Positions 9,720 through 18,105 are shown, counted from the first letter of the stretch. The stretch: 64,000 nucleotides of DNA from Allokutzneria sp. A3M-2-11 16 (GCF_024213555.1 NZ_JANAVO010000010.1:62001-126000), one strand, 5' to 3'. Program-made: numbers and translations. Notes: a model not told the origin generated them from the sequence alone.

Positions 9720-10199
9720 ATGCGCATGTTCTCGCTCGTGCTCGCCGGAATCGCACTGCTCACCGCCTGCGGGGAGAGCGGACCGGCCGCCGCCGCCTGC
9801 CCCGAGATCGCCGCGCGCGCCGGTATCGGCATCGACATCGAGCCGCCGCTGGCCGCGAAGGTCGCCAAGGCGTCGCTGAACGGCACCGACGTTCACCTCG
9901 ACGAGTCGACCAGGGCCGAGCCGGGCGACTGCGCGGGCAAGAAGCCGGAGGACACCTGCAAGGCCACGATGGTGCCCACCGGCGCCAAGAACGGCTTCCT
10001 GGACATGACCGGCCTGAAGCTGGAGCCGACCCGGGTCAGCGTCCGGCTCACCGACTCCGCGGGTGCGGTGCTCGTCGAGAAGGACATCGAGATCACGCCG
10101 AAGCAGGTTTTCCCGCACGGCAAGCCCGAGTGCGGCGGCGCTCAGCCCCAGGCGGGTGTGATCGTCGCGGCCGACGGCACCCTCCGCGCCCGCCCCTGA
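9720..10199 (+). CDS. Small secreted lipoprotein of unknown function
   Basis: A 159-residue product with a short hydrophobic signal and the lipobox LLTAC, so Cys17 is the predicted lipidated residue and the protein is anchored outside the membrane. The mature part is one compact beta-rich domain with four further cysteines. No family is recognised. The ATG at 9720 is 43 bp after the FAD gene and lacks a strong Shine-Dalgarno, so it may have its own promoter. It converges on the lipoprotein gene at 10500-11153. Confidence 0.7.
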   Translation: MRMFSLVLAGIALLTACGESGPAAAACPEIAARAGIGIDIEPPLAAKVAKASLNGTDVHLDESTRAEPGDCAGKKPEDTCKATMVPTGAKNGFLDMTGLKLEPTRVSVRLTDSAGAVLVEKDIEITPKQVFPHGKPECGGAQPQAGVIVAADGTLRARP

Positions 10200-10272
10200 C
10201 CGCTCAGGCGTAGTACGACAGGAACATGTCCCCCCGAACCGCAGGCCAGGGCTCGTCCTCCAAGTCATCCAA

Positions 10273-10417
10273 GCGCCCCGCGCATCACGTAAACTGTGCT
10301 CATGCGCCCCAACCACCTCCGCACCCAACGTGAGGCGGCCGCAACCTAGAGATCTCCCGTTTCGTACTCATAACGGGCAAGAGAGCGCTCCCAAATCCCG
10401 GCAAGAGTACGAAACGG
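10273..10417. repeat. 145-bp dispersed repeat, copy 1, ending in the 63-bp palindrome
   Basis: Lies in the 300-bp gap between two convergent lipoprotein genes, in which I see no gene. The right part (10356-10417) is a palindrome with outer arms CCGTTTCGTACTC and GAGTACGAAACGG and the centre GAGCGCTC at 10383-10390. The left flank shares GTAAACT, a CATGC-like segment and CCTAGAG with the copies at 36199-36343 and, inverted, 62499-62643; all three span 145 bp. The hairpin could terminate both converging genes. Confidence 0.85.
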
Positions 10418-10499
10418 AAGAACGCCGATCGCTTGGCGCTGGATGAGGGGTAAGCACGGGTGGTGTCACGACCGCTGCTGGCCGTATACGGGGCAGGGA

Positions 10500-11153
10500 C
10501 TAAGCGCCAGTCACCAAGTGCACGATGTTCGACGGCGAACCGTAGAAGTACGCGCGCACCCGGTAAGCGGCCACCTTCTCCTCCGGCAACGTGATCAACC
10601 CGAACGAGTTGACGTCCGGATCCAGCACCGCCGCCACGCGGTACTCCGCAGCCCCCGCCGCGCGCACCTCGATCAGGTACCCCGCCTCGTCCGACGCGTT
10701 GTCCGTCCACGTGAACCGAATCCCGTTGGCGTGCATCACTGTTGCGCGCACATCCGTTGGCTGAGCGGCTTCCGAGCGCACGGGATGCTTCCGTGGAGCA
10801 CCGGGGAGCGTCTGCGGTGGAGCCCAGGAATGATCAGCGGTCTCGTCGAACTCGCCGGGCGGGAGCGCGAGGTCGAGCGGCGCGGAAGCGGGGCCGTGGA
10901 CGGAACGCAGCCGGTAGTAGAAAGGTGTCTTGGGCATCAGATCGGGATGGGTGAACGTGGTCTGCCCAGGTGGCGCGAAGTGGAGGACGGTGTAGGCGCC
11001 TTCGCGCTCGGTCGCGAATTCGAGGACCCGCGTGGTGGAGCCGCCGCGCCACTCCAGGGCGATGTCGTTGGGGGAGAGCATCTTCGCGCTCAGCGACGTT
11101 CCCCCACCGGAGCACCCCGTGAGCAGAAGCAGGGCAAGGAGAACTCGCAGCAT
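10500..11153 (-). CDS. Lipoprotein with fibronectin type III-like domains
   Basis: A 217-residue exported lipoprotein. The signal peptide ends in the lipobox LLTGC (Cys14). The mature protein contains two modules that look like fibronectin type III folds: one around residues 20-105 (IALEWRGG, FYYRLRSVHG) and one around 130-215 (IRFTWTDNASDEAGYLIEVR, VAAYRVRAY). Such modules mediate binding and spacing and have no catalytic residues. No enzymatic domain is fused, which is unusual because these modules normally accompany glycoside hydrolases. It is a single-gene unit. Confidence 0.75.
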   Translation of the reverse strand: MLRVLLALLLLTGCSGGGTSLSAKMLSPNDIALEWRGGSTTRVLEFATEREGAYTVLHFAPPGQTTFTHPDLMPKTPFYYRLRSVHGPASAPLDLALPPGEFDETADHSWAPPQTLPGAPRKHPVRSEAAQPTDVRATVMHANGIRFTWTDNASDEAGYLIEVRAAGAAEYRVAAVLDPDVNSFGLITLPEEKVAAYRVRAYFYGSPSNIVHLVTGA

Positions 11154-11219
11154 GGGTACACCCGCATCATGGCCGGGCGGTGGTCCCGTGAGGGCAACGG
11201 GACCACCGCGGGGGAGGGA

Positions 11220-11822
11220 CTACTTGCGCCAGAAGCCGATGCTGCTCCAGGTCACCGTGGCCGGGCCGTTGCCGCTGTTGGTGCGGTACGCGCCGAACTT
11301 GTCGTAGAAGCTGCCGCCCGGACTGGAAGTCCTGTGCCGCAACGAACCGTTGATGTACGTCCGGTGCTCGCTGCCGACCTGGTGCACGGTGTTGACCCGC
11401 ACCGTGGTGCCGACCGTCGCGCCGCTGGCGACCGTGGCGCCACCGTGCACGGCGTAGAGCCTGCCGCCGCGTTCGACGGCGAGCATGAAGAACGGGCCGC
11501 TGGCGGACTCGTGGAACGTCTGCTTGAGGCTGATCCGGGTGCCACCCATGCTGGTGATCCGGAACGAACCCTCGAACTGGCGGGTGCCGCCGGTGTAGGT
11601 CGCGTAGCGCCGTTCGGCGCGCTGGTCACCGCTCGCGGTCGAACAGCTCAGCGTGAAGGTGAGGTTGCTGACGGAGCCACAACCCCTTTCCTGCACGGTG
11701 AACGAGGGCGAGTGGGACGTCCAGCCGCCCGGCTCGACCTCGGCGCCCGCGGTGCCGGGCGCGAGCAGCAGCAGTCCGCCGACGAGCGCGGCCCCGGTCA
11801 GTGCGCGTGGCCTCATCGCCAT
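11220..11822 (-). CDS. Secreted concanavalin-A-like (polysaccharide lyase-like) protein
   Basis: A 200-residue secreted protein. The ATG at 11822 is preceded by GGAGG at good distance; the signal peptide ends near TAGA/EVEP (about residue 27). The mature domain reads like a small beta jelly roll: a cysteine pair, RRYATYTGGTRQFEGSFRI, MLAVERGGRLY, TYINGSL and the C-terminal KFGAYRTNSG. The QFEG and KFGAYR motifs recall alginate-lyase-like (PL7) and related polysaccharide-binding folds, but the full set of PL7 catalytic residues is not evident. It could be a lectin-like binder or a divergent lyase. Confidence 0.6.
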   Translation of the reverse strand: MAMRPRALTGAALVGGLLLLAPGTAGAEVEPGGWTSHSPSFTVQERGCGSVSNLTFTLSCSTASGDQRAERRYATYTGGTRQFEGSFRITSMGGTRISLKQTFHESASGPFFMLAVERGGRLYAVHGGATVASGATVGTTVRVNTVHQVGSEHRTYINGSLRHRTSSPGGSFYDKFGAYRTNSGNGPATVTWSSIGFWRK

Positions 11823-11939
11823 CACCAAACCTCCGGTGTGAAGCAGGGATTCGCGGCGGTCCGGCAAGGGTGACAGCCAATCGCGGATGTGACAAGGATT
11901 CACATATGTGTGCGGCGCGGGGCGGCCTAGGCTGGGCCC

Positions 11940-12845
11940 ATGCCCGTCGACCGGATCGGACTCGGCCTGGCCGCCCTCGGCCGCCCCGCGTACATCAACC
12001 TCGGCCGCGAGGACGCCCTGCCGCGCGACCGCACCGTCGACGCGATGCGGCGGGCCTGCTGGCAGGTGCTCGACGCCGCCTACGGGCGCGGAGTCCGCTG
12101 GGTGGACGCGGCGCGCTCGTACGGCCGCTCCGAGGAGTTCCTCGCGGGCTGGCTGGCCGACCGCGAGATCACCGACGTGACCGTGTCGAGCAAGTGGGGC
12201 TACGCCTACGTCGCGGACTGGCGTCCGGACGCCGAGGTGCACGAGGTGAAGGAGCACTCGCTCGCCCGCTTCACCGACCAGTGGGCGCAAACCCGAGCGC
12301 TGCTTGGCAAACAGGTCTCCTACTACCAGGTCCACTCGCTCACCCCGGACAGCCCGCTGTTCACCGATCGCGCGTTGCTGGAAGCACTCGCCGCGCTCGC
12401 GGAGTCCGGTGTCCGCGTGGGGTTCTCCACATCCGGTCCCGCGCAGGCGGAAACCGTGGATCGAGCCCTCGCGCTGGACGTGTTCACCGTCGTCCAGTCC
12501 ACTTGGAACGTTCTCGAACCCTCCGCAGGGCCCGCCCTGAAGCAGGCCCATGACGCCGGAGCGCACGTGCTGCTCAAGGAAACCGTGGCCAACGGCAGGC
12601 TCATCGCGAACCCGCCCGCCAGGATCGCCGAGCTGGCGAAGCGCCACAGTGTCGGTCCTGACGCCATCGCGATCGCGGCGGCGCTGGCCCAGCCGTGGGC
12701 GGACACGGTGCTCAGCGGCGCCGCGAGCACCACGCAGCTCGACGCCAACCTCCGCGCGCTCGACGTCGTCCTGGACGGGCTGGAGGACTTCGCCGAACCC
12801 GCGACGGAGTACTGGGCGACGCGGTCCCGACTCGCCTGGAACTAA
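11940..12845 (+). CDS. Aldo/keto reductase
   Basis: A 301-residue NADPH-dependent oxidoreductase of the aldo/keto reductase (TIM barrel) family. The catalytic tetrad is readable: Asp56, Tyr61 (ARSYGRSEE), Lys85 (SSKWGY) and His132 (YQVHSLT). The ATG at 11940 follows a short leader; the sequence GRPAYINLGRED after the first strand is typical of the YccK/AKR subgroup rather than the aldose reductases. It is monocistronic and its stop overlaps the convergent gene at 12842 by 4 bp. The natural substrate cannot be deduced. Confidence 0.88.
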   Translation: MPVDRIGLGLAALGRPAYINLGREDALPRDRTVDAMRRACWQVLDAAYGRGVRWVDAARSYGRSEEFLAGWLADREITDVTVSSKWGYAYVADWRPDAEVHEVKEHSLARFTDQWAQTRALLGKQVSYYQVHSLTPDSPLFTDRALLEALAALAESGVRVGFSTSGPAQAETVDRALALDVFTVVQSTWNVLEPSAGPALKQAHDAGAHVLLKETVANGRLIANPPARIAELAKRHSVGPDAIAIAAALAQPWADTVLSGAASTTQLDANLRALDVVLDGLEDFAEPATEYWATRSRLAWN

Positions 12846-14254
12846 GGCCTCCGCGGTAGCCAAAGACCAAGAGCCGCAAGGGCGAGGCAGAGCCAGGCGA
12901 ACCAGTCGCCGAACCTGGTGTAGGGCGTGGCGCCGGGACCTGTGGGGATGTCGGCCACGACCGTGGTGAACGGTGCCGGGCCACCTGTCCGCGCGTCGGC
13001 CAGCACCCGGCCCCAGCCGTCGGAGACCATCACGGTGCCGGTCCGGGCGGACCAGACCACGGCCTGCCCGTTCTCCATGCCCCGCAACAGAGCTGTACGG
13101 CTGTGCTGCCAGCCGTTGTCGTTCTCATCCGAAGCGGGGATCGCCAGGAGCCGGGTGCCCGCCGCGGCGTAGGTCCGGCTGGGCTGGGGGAAGTTGACGT
13201 CCAAGCAGATCTCCACACCGGCCTGGGTACTGGTGGTCACGAGTTCGCGGCCGGGCGGGCTGACCTTGTCGTGGTGTTTGAGGTACTTCATCGGAGTGCC
13301 ACCCGTGGCGGGGAAGACGAGGGCGTAGTTGTACTTGATCTTCCCTTCCCAGTGGGCGAAGCCCACCACGACATCCATCCCGCGAGCCTTGGCGACCCGG
13401 CTCATCGGCTCGAAGAGGACGGCGGGGGCGGCCTCGTGCGACCCGAACGACGCCTCGGGCAGCACGACTGTCCTGACTCCGTCGGGAAGATCGGAGATCT
13501 GGTCCGCGTACGCGGCGGCCAGATCACGGGCGGCCGGTGTGGCGAGGTCGGGAGCCCATCCCTTCTGGTTGGTGGCGATGGCGGCCACGCGGTGCGTGGT
13601 CGTCCCGCCGCTGTCGTCGGCCAGCCGCAGTGCTCCCGCCCCCACCGCGAGCGCGAGCAGGGTCGCGGCAGCGGCAGCGGCGCGCATTCGCCCGGCGAGC
13701 CGCACTTCGGACGACAGCAGCGCCGCGATGGTGGAAGGCACGAGCATGAGGAGGAACTCGACTCCCCACATCCCCGTCACCGCCGCGGTCTGCATCACCA
13801 GGGGCACGTCGCTTTGGTGGGTGACGAACGTTCCCATCAGGCCCATGGGATTGGACACCGACACCACGTAGAGCGCCCCGGTCCAGACGGCCGAGCCCGT
13901 GACGACGGCGAGCAACGCGTTCCCCCGGCGGAGCTGGAGGCGGAAAGCCAAGACGGAGAACATGAACACCAGCGACATGCCCACGTTCATCACAACGCCC
14001 ACCGGCCACATGGGAGTGTCGTGCGAACCCAGCTGGAAGGACCAGCTGTTGGCGGTGCTCAGCAGATAGGCGAGAAACGCGAGACCGGCCGCCGCCTTGC
14101 CGGAGACCCGCGGCGCCACCAGCAGCACCGGCAACGGAGCCAGCCAGGTGAGCGCGGCGACCGGAGTGAACCCGGTGCCGAAGTACAGCAGGACCGCCGA
14201 GCACAGCAGGGCACCCGCCGCGGGTAGAGCCTTCCGGCCGTGGTCGATGTCCAT
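12842..14254 (-). CDS. Apolipoprotein N-acyltransferase-like membrane protein
   Basis: A 470-residue protein with about six N-terminal membrane helices (residues 10-210), an extracytoplasmic carbon-nitrogen hydrolase domain (about 222-445) and a last membrane helix. The nitrilase catalytic residues are present: Glu267 (VVLPEASFG), a lysine at 326 or 330 (KHHDKVSPP) and Cys350 (GVEICLDVN). Lnt enzymes transfer an acyl chain to the N-terminal cysteine of lipoproteins. The sequence is divergent and no polyprenol-mannose synthase (the usual actinobacterial partner) is adjacent, so another amide-forming role is possible. The start is supported by GGAG 6 bp upstream. A GTATAC-rich operator lies 23 bp upstream. 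Confidence 0.7.
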   Translation of the reverse strand: MDIDHGRKALPAAGALLCSAVLLYFGTGFTPVAALTWLAPLPVLLVAPRVSGKAAAGLAFLAYLLSTANSWSFQLGSHDTPMWPVGVVMNVGMSLVFMFSVLAFRLQLRRGNALLAVVTGSAVWTGALYVVSVSNPMGLMGTFVTHQSDVPLVMQTAAVTGMWGVEFLLMLVPSTIAALLSSEVRLAGRMRAAAAAATLLALAVGAGALRLADDSGGTTTHRVAAIATNQKGWAPDLATPAARDLAAAYADQISDLPDGVRTVVLPEASFGSHEAAPAVLFEPMSRVAKARGMDVVVGFAHWEGKIKYNYALVFPATGGTPMKYLKHHDKVSPPGRELVTTSTQAGVEICLDVNFPQPSRTYAAAGTRLLAIPASDENDNGWQHSRTALLRGMENGQAVVWSARTGTVMVSDGWGRVLADARTGGPAPFTTVVADIPTGPGATPYTRFGDWFAWLCLALAALGLWLPRRP

Positions 14255-14276
14255 GCGTCTCCACCTGTCTCGCGAA

Positions 14277-14305
14277 CGTATACGACGTATACCACGTTGT
14301 ATACG
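14277..14305. promoter_or_regulatory. Palindromic operator upstream of the Lnt-like gene
   Basis: Contains the palindrome CGTATACG (14277-14284) followed by an inverted pair CGTATAC (14286-14292) and GTATACG (14299-14305) with a 6-bp spacer. AT content is much higher than in the surroundings. It sits where a repressor would cover the promoter of the minus-strand gene starting at 14254. The cognate regulator is not identifiable in the window. Confidence 0.55.
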
Positions 14306-14323
14306 TTGTAGACGCCGGATGAC

Positions 14324-14914
14324 TTATAGGTCGCACCCTAGGTGGCTCACCGCGACCGGATACGGCGTTTCGACCGGGAGGAGCTCACGCGCCGCATCGT
14401 GATCACCTTGTCGCACAAGGCCGTGCACGCGATGGACGAGATCGGTGACGTCCGTGATCGAGACGAGCCATTCATCGGCGTAGCGCCGCGCGGCCTCCCC
14501 GCCGAGGCCGAGTTGCAGTGAGCGGTGCGGAAGCGGGTTCAGCCCGAGGTCGCGCTCCGGGTCCCACTGGACGCGGGCGTGCGCGCGCCGGAGCTGCCGC
14601 TTCCAGTCGGCCTGGTCGTCGTGCAGGCCGTGCTGGTAGTGGGACAGGCAGGCGTGTTCGAGCGCCCATTCGAAACCCTCGCGCGTGATCTCCACGGCGA
14701 GCACGGTTTCCTGCCCCTCCTTGGTGCCCCAGCCGCAGCGGTACATCATCCAGAGGAACGACGGCTTGATCCACGTCATCCGATCCCGTTTCCAGGCCGG
14801 GGGAAAGCGTCCGTCCCGCGCGGCGGGCAGCCCGATCAGCGGCGAGTACGCCTGGTAGACGGTGATCGTCGACGGCGTGTGCGCCGCGCGGACCTGGTAG
14901 CGGGGCTCCGGCAT
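14324..14914 (-). CDS. DUF4291 family protein
   Basis: A 196-residue cytoplasmic protein that matches the DUF4291 family by its hallmark blocks: ITVYQAYSP near residue 17, RMTWIKPSFLWMMYRCGWG around 45-63 and a GFEWAL segment. The family has no established biochemical role. The ATG at 14914 begins MPEPRYQVRAAH, the normal N-terminus. The gene is divergent from the MFS porter at 15002, and only 87 bp separate the two starts, so they may share a control region. Confidence 0.85.
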   Translation of the reverse strand: MPEPRYQVRAAHTPSTITVYQAYSPLIGLPAARDGRFPPAWKRDRMTWIKPSFLWMMYRCGWGTKEGQETVLAVEITREGFEWALEHACLSHYQHGLHDDQADWKRQLRRAHARVQWDPERDLGLNPLPHRSLQLGLGGEAARRYADEWLVSITDVTDLVHRVHGLVRQGDHDAARELLPVETPYPVAVSHLGCDL

Positions 14915-15001
14915 GGTGATCAGGGTGATGCCGCGCGGCCCGGGTGTGCCAGCGATTTTCCCCGGGTAGTCACGACTGGTACCGGAAGACGGGAGCGAGC
15001 C

Positions 15002-16699
15002 GTGGCCGAAGAGACCGTGAAGACCGACGTGCCCGCGCGGATGGACCGGCTGCCCTGGGCGAAGTGGCACTGGACCGTGGTGCTCGGCCTGGGCACGGTG
15101 TGGGTCCTCGACGGGCTGGAAGTGACGATCGTCGGAGCGCTGGGGGAGCGGCTCACCGACCCCGAGAGCGGTCTGCACCTGACCGAGGCCGAGGTCGGCA
15201 TCGCGGCGTCGTTCTACGTGCTCGGCGCCGTGCTGGGCTCGCTGTTCTTCGGCTACCTCACCGACCGGCTCGGCCGGAAACGGTTGTTCCTGCTGACCCT
15301 GGCGCTCTACCTGGTCGCCACGGTGCTCACCGCGTTCTCCTTCAGCGCGTGGTGGTTCTTCCTGATGCGCTTCCTCACCGGAGCCGGTGTCGGCGGCGAG
15401 TACGCGGCGATCAACTCGGCCATCGACGAGCTGGTGCCGGCGCGGGTCAGGGGCCGGGTGGACCTCATCGTCAACGGCTCGTACTGGCTCGGCGCGGCCG
15501 TGGGCGCGGCGCTCACACTCGTGCTGCTCGACCCGCGACTGTTCGCATTGGACATCGGCTGGCGGGTGGCGTTCGCGCTCGGAGCGGTGCTCGGCGTCGG
15601 AATCCTGTTGGTGCGCCGCAATGTTCCGGAGAGCCCGCGGTGGCTGTTCACCCATGGGCGGGCCGACGAGGCGGACAAGCTCGTTGGTGAGATCGAGCGC
15701 CAGGTGGAGGAGCAGACCGGCCGCAAGCTGGAGCCGGTGACCGAGCGCATCGAGGTGCGGCAGCGCGGCACGATCGGCTTCGGCACCGTGGGCAAGGTGC
15801 TCGTCAAGACCTATCCGAAACGCACCCTGCTCGGCGTCGGACTCTTTGTGGGGCAAGCGTTTCTCTACAACGCCGTCTACTTCACGCAGGCGCTGGTGCT
15901 CAGCCGGTTCTTCGGCATCTCCGGTGCGACGGTCGGCGGGTACCTCGTGCCGCTGGCCGTGGGCAGCCTGGTCGGCCCGCTGGTGCTGGGCAAGCTCTTC
16001 GACACCGTGGGCCGCCGCACGATGATCTCCGTCTGCTACCTCGGATCGGGTGTGCTGCTGGTCGGCACGGGGCTGCTCTTCCAACAGGGGCTGCTCACCG
16101 AGACGACGCTGACGATCGCCTGGACGGCCGTGTTCTTCCTCGCCTCGGCCGGGGCGAGCGCCGCCTACCTCACCGTCTCGGAGATCTTCCCCCTGGAGAT
16201 CCGGGCGATGGCGATCGCGCTGTTCTACTCCGTCGGCACCGGCCTCGGCGGCGTGATCGGCCCCGCGCTGTTCGGCGCGCTGGTCGAGACCGGGGACCCG
16301 GCCGCCGTCGCGATCGGCTACTACATCGGCGCGGCCGTGATGATGCTCGGCGGTGTCGTGGAGATCGTGCTGGGCGTGGAGGCGGCGCAGCGCTCGCTCG
16401 AAGACATCGCGAGCCCCTTGTCGGCGAGCACACCCCGTGTTTCCAGCAAGGCCGCCACCCGTTCCGGCTACGCGCCGTTGCCCGGCACCTCCGACTACCC
16501 CTCGGCGAGCCCCGATGACCAGCGGGAGGTCGAGGCGATCATCACCGCGCTCCAGCACGAGCCGTTGACCAGGGCGGAACTGCGCGCGCGGCTCGGCGCC
16601 GTCCAGTGGGGGCCGGGGCGGTTCGCCGCCGCGTTGCGCCAGGCCGTCGCGGACGGGGACGTCGTGGAGCTCGGGCGCGGTCGCTACCGCTCGCGCTGA
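15002..16699 (+). CDS. MFS transporter, sugar-porter type, with C-terminal extension
   Basis: A 565-residue proton-coupled transporter with 12 predicted membrane helices (residues 25-465). Family signatures are DRLGRKR after helix 2, PESPRWLF after helix 6 and GRRT in the second half. The GTG start at 15002 is preceded by GGGAGCGAG. After the last helix there is a 95-residue soluble tail; residues 500-565 (DDQREVEAIITALQ, LTRAELRARLG, GDVVELGRGRYR) have a helix-helix-wing pattern like a small winged-helix domain. That addition is unusual for a porter. The end overlaps the convergent rheA-like gene by 16 bp. Substrate unknown. Confidence 0.85.
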   Translation: MAEETVKTDVPARMDRLPWAKWHWTVVLGLGTVWVLDGLEVTIVGALGERLTDPESGLHLTEAEVGIAASFYVLGAVLGSLFFGYLTDRLGRKRLFLLTLALYLVATVLTAFSFSAWWFFLMRFLTGAGVGGEYAAINSAIDELVPARVRGRVDLIVNGSYWLGAAVGAALTLVLLDPRLFALDIGWRVAFALGAVLGVGILLVRRNVPESPRWLFTHGRADEADKLVGEIERQVEEQTGRKLEPVTERIEVRQRGTIGFGTVGKVLVKTYPKRTLLGVGLFVGQAFLYNAVYFTQALVLSRFFGISGATVGGYLVPLAVGSLVGPLVLGKLFDTVGRRTMISVCYLGSGVLLVGTGLLFQQGLLTETTLTIAWTAVFFLASAGASAAYLTVSEIFPLEIRAMAIALFYSVGTGLGGVIGPALFGALVETGDPAAVAIGYYIGAAVMMLGGVVEIVLGVEAAQRSLEDIASPLSASTPRVSSKAATRSGYAPLPGTSDYPSASPDDQREVEAIITALQHEPLTRAELRARLGAVQWGPGRFAAALRQAVADGDVVELGRGRYRSR

Positions 16700-17319
16700 G
16701 CCCCGCGGAGCCGGTCGGTGCGCTGGGTGAGCTCGGTGATCTCCCGCGCCAGCAACGGATGCGTCTTGTGCAGGTGCGCCGCCGCGTCTGCCAACGGGCC
16801 CAGCAGCGCGGCGCTGTTGTTGGAGCCCAACGCATCGCGCACCTCACCGACGTGCTTCCTCGCGGCGCCGGTGAGCCCGCTCAGCCCGGCCACCCGCCCG
16901 CTGAGGCCGCGCAGCTCGGCCGCGTTCTCCTCGGCCCACGCGTGCACGGCGCGCTCACCGGCCCGCCGGTCCCGCTCGGCGCGGACCCGCCGTTCGCCGG
17001 TGCTCTCCGGGTCCTCGACGCCCTCGGTGCGCAGCCGCAGGTAGCGGCGCTCGGCCGCCTGCCTGCTCGCCACGCCGAGCGCGGGAGCCAGGCGCACCCA
17101 GCTCGTCCCGCCCTCGCGTGCCGCGGTGATCAGCCGGGGCTCCCACGCGGCCAGTTCCTCGCGCAGCCCACGCAGCAGCGTCAGTGCCGCCAGCACCTCC
17201 TCGGCCGACGCCGCACCGTCGCCGGTCACCGATCGGACCAGCTCAATGGCCTGTGCCACCGGGTCCGGCGATGCTGTCGCGCGGGCCGAGAGCGCGTCGC
17301 GCGCGGCCTCCTCGTCCAT
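16684..17319 (-). CDS. rheA: RheA-like Hsp18 transcriptional repressor
   Basis: A 211-residue helical protein encoded divergently from the hsp18 gene, the arrangement of the RheA thermosensor repressor of Streptomyces albus. It carries a WVRLAPALGVASRQAAERRYLRLR segment (residues about 76-99) with a helix-turn-helix look, followed by long charged helices. The chosen ATG at 17319 has GGAAGGA 8 bp upstream; an ATG at 17355 would extend it by 12 residues but lies inside the operator. The intergenic region contains the exact RheA operator. Name by context and operator identity; the protein itself was not compared to a database. Confidence 0.75.
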   Translation of the reverse strand: MDEEAARDALSARATASPDPVAQAIELVRSVTGDGAASAEEVLAALTLLRGLREELAAWEPRLITAAREGGTSWVRLAPALGVASRQAAERRYLRLRTEGVEDPESTGERRVRAERDRRAGERAVHAWAEENAAELRGLSGRVAGLSGLTGAARKHVGEVRDALGSNNSAALLGPLADAAAHLHKTHPLLAREITELTQRTDRLRGAQRER

Positions 17320-17349
17320 GCTTGTCGTCCTTCCGTTGACATCAGGACT

Positions 17350-17368
17350 TGTCATCTTTGTGATGACA
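17350..17368. promoter_or_regulatory. RheA operator between rheA and hsp18
   Basis: Reads TGTCATC, five bases, GATGACA: a perfect 7-bp inverted repeat. This is the operator described for RheA control of hsp18 in Streptomyces albus. A TTGACA box lies at 17336-17341, so the operator overlaps the hsp18 promoter. Binding of the repressor at low temperature would block both divergent genes; heat would release them. Confidence 0.85.
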
Positions 17369-17421
17369 TGTTAGAACGGAGATGCGCGTTGACGCCAGAC
17401 AACGACCAGGAGGTGGAACAG

Positions 17422-17853
17422 ATGTTGATGCGCACCGATGCGTTCCGGGAGTTCGACCGGCTCGCCCAGCAGGTCTTCACGGGGACCTGGTCGCGCCCGG
17501 CCGCCATGCCGATGGACGCCTACCGCGAGGGCGACACCTTCGTCGTCGCCTTCGACCTGCCCGGCGTCGCCGCCGAGGCCATCGAGCTGAACGTGGAGCG
17601 CAACGTCCTCACCGTCAAGGCCGAGCGGCGCCCGGTGACGGGCACGGACAAGGTCGAGATGCAGGTCGCGGAGCGCCCCCTCGGCGTGTTCTCCCGCCAG
17701 CTCTTCCTCGGCGACACCCTCGACGCCGAGCGCATCGACGCCAGTTACGACGCGGGCGTGCTGACCTTGCGCATCCCCGTGGCGGAAAGGGCCAAGCCGC
17801 GCCGCATCGAGATCAGCGCGGGCGGTGCGGAGCCCAGGCGGATCAACGCCTGA
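17422..17853 (+). CDS. hsp18: Small heat-shock protein, Hsp20/alpha-crystallin family (Hsp18)
   Basis: A 143-residue chaperone that binds unfolding proteins and forms large oligomers. The alpha-crystallin domain spans about residues 35-128 and includes VAFDLPGVAAEAIELNVE, RPLGVFSRQLFLGDTLD and the A-G-VLTLRIPVAE motif that precedes the C-terminal extension; the tail carries a short RINA. The ATG at 17422 has AGGAGG 8 bp upstream. Expression is expected to be heat-induced through the adjacent RheA operator. Confidence 0.93.
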   Translation: MLMRTDAFREFDRLAQQVFTGTWSRPAAMPMDAYREGDTFVVAFDLPGVAAEAIELNVERNVLTVKAERRPVTGTDKVEMQVAERPLGVFSRQLFLGDTLDAERIDASYDAGVLTLRIPVAERAKPRRIEISAGGAEPRRINA

Positions 17854-17907
17854 TCCGCGCCGCTCCCAGCCTCCGGCCGGTCGCCGGAGACGTCTAGGAT
17901 TCCTCGC

Positions 17908-18105
17908 GTGGCCGCCGTGCGGGTCACCCATCGGCGTGATCCGCCGCGCCACGCCCCACCGGAAACCCCGGAGGGACCGATGACCGCCGGACATGCTCTA
18001 GTTTGCTCGCGGGCGCGCAGCCGCCCGTCAGCAAGACGCCGTCTCGACAGCGAGGAATCGATGACCTGCTGGGCCAAGGGCACCCTGGACGAGGCAGGCA
18101 CGTGA
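17908..18105 (+). CDS. Possible 65-residue leader ORF before the LuxR regulator
   Basis: A GTG at 17908 lies 9 bp after TAGGAT, the spacing of a leaderless transcript, and a second in-frame ATG at 17980 has GGAGGG just upstream. The frame ends in a GTGA overlap with the GTG of the large regulator at 18102, which would allow translational coupling. The peptide is arginine-rich and resembles no family, so this may be untranslated leader. Low confidence. Confidence 0.25.
   Translation: MAAVRVTHRRDPPRHAPPETPEGPMTAGHALVCSRARSRPSARRRLDSEESMTCWAKGTLDEAGT

Noticed and set aside
10200-10272. A minus-strand ending resembling a gene remnant (...RGDMFLSYYA)
   Set aside because: Only about 22 codons remain next to the repeat and no family was recognised; could be chance.
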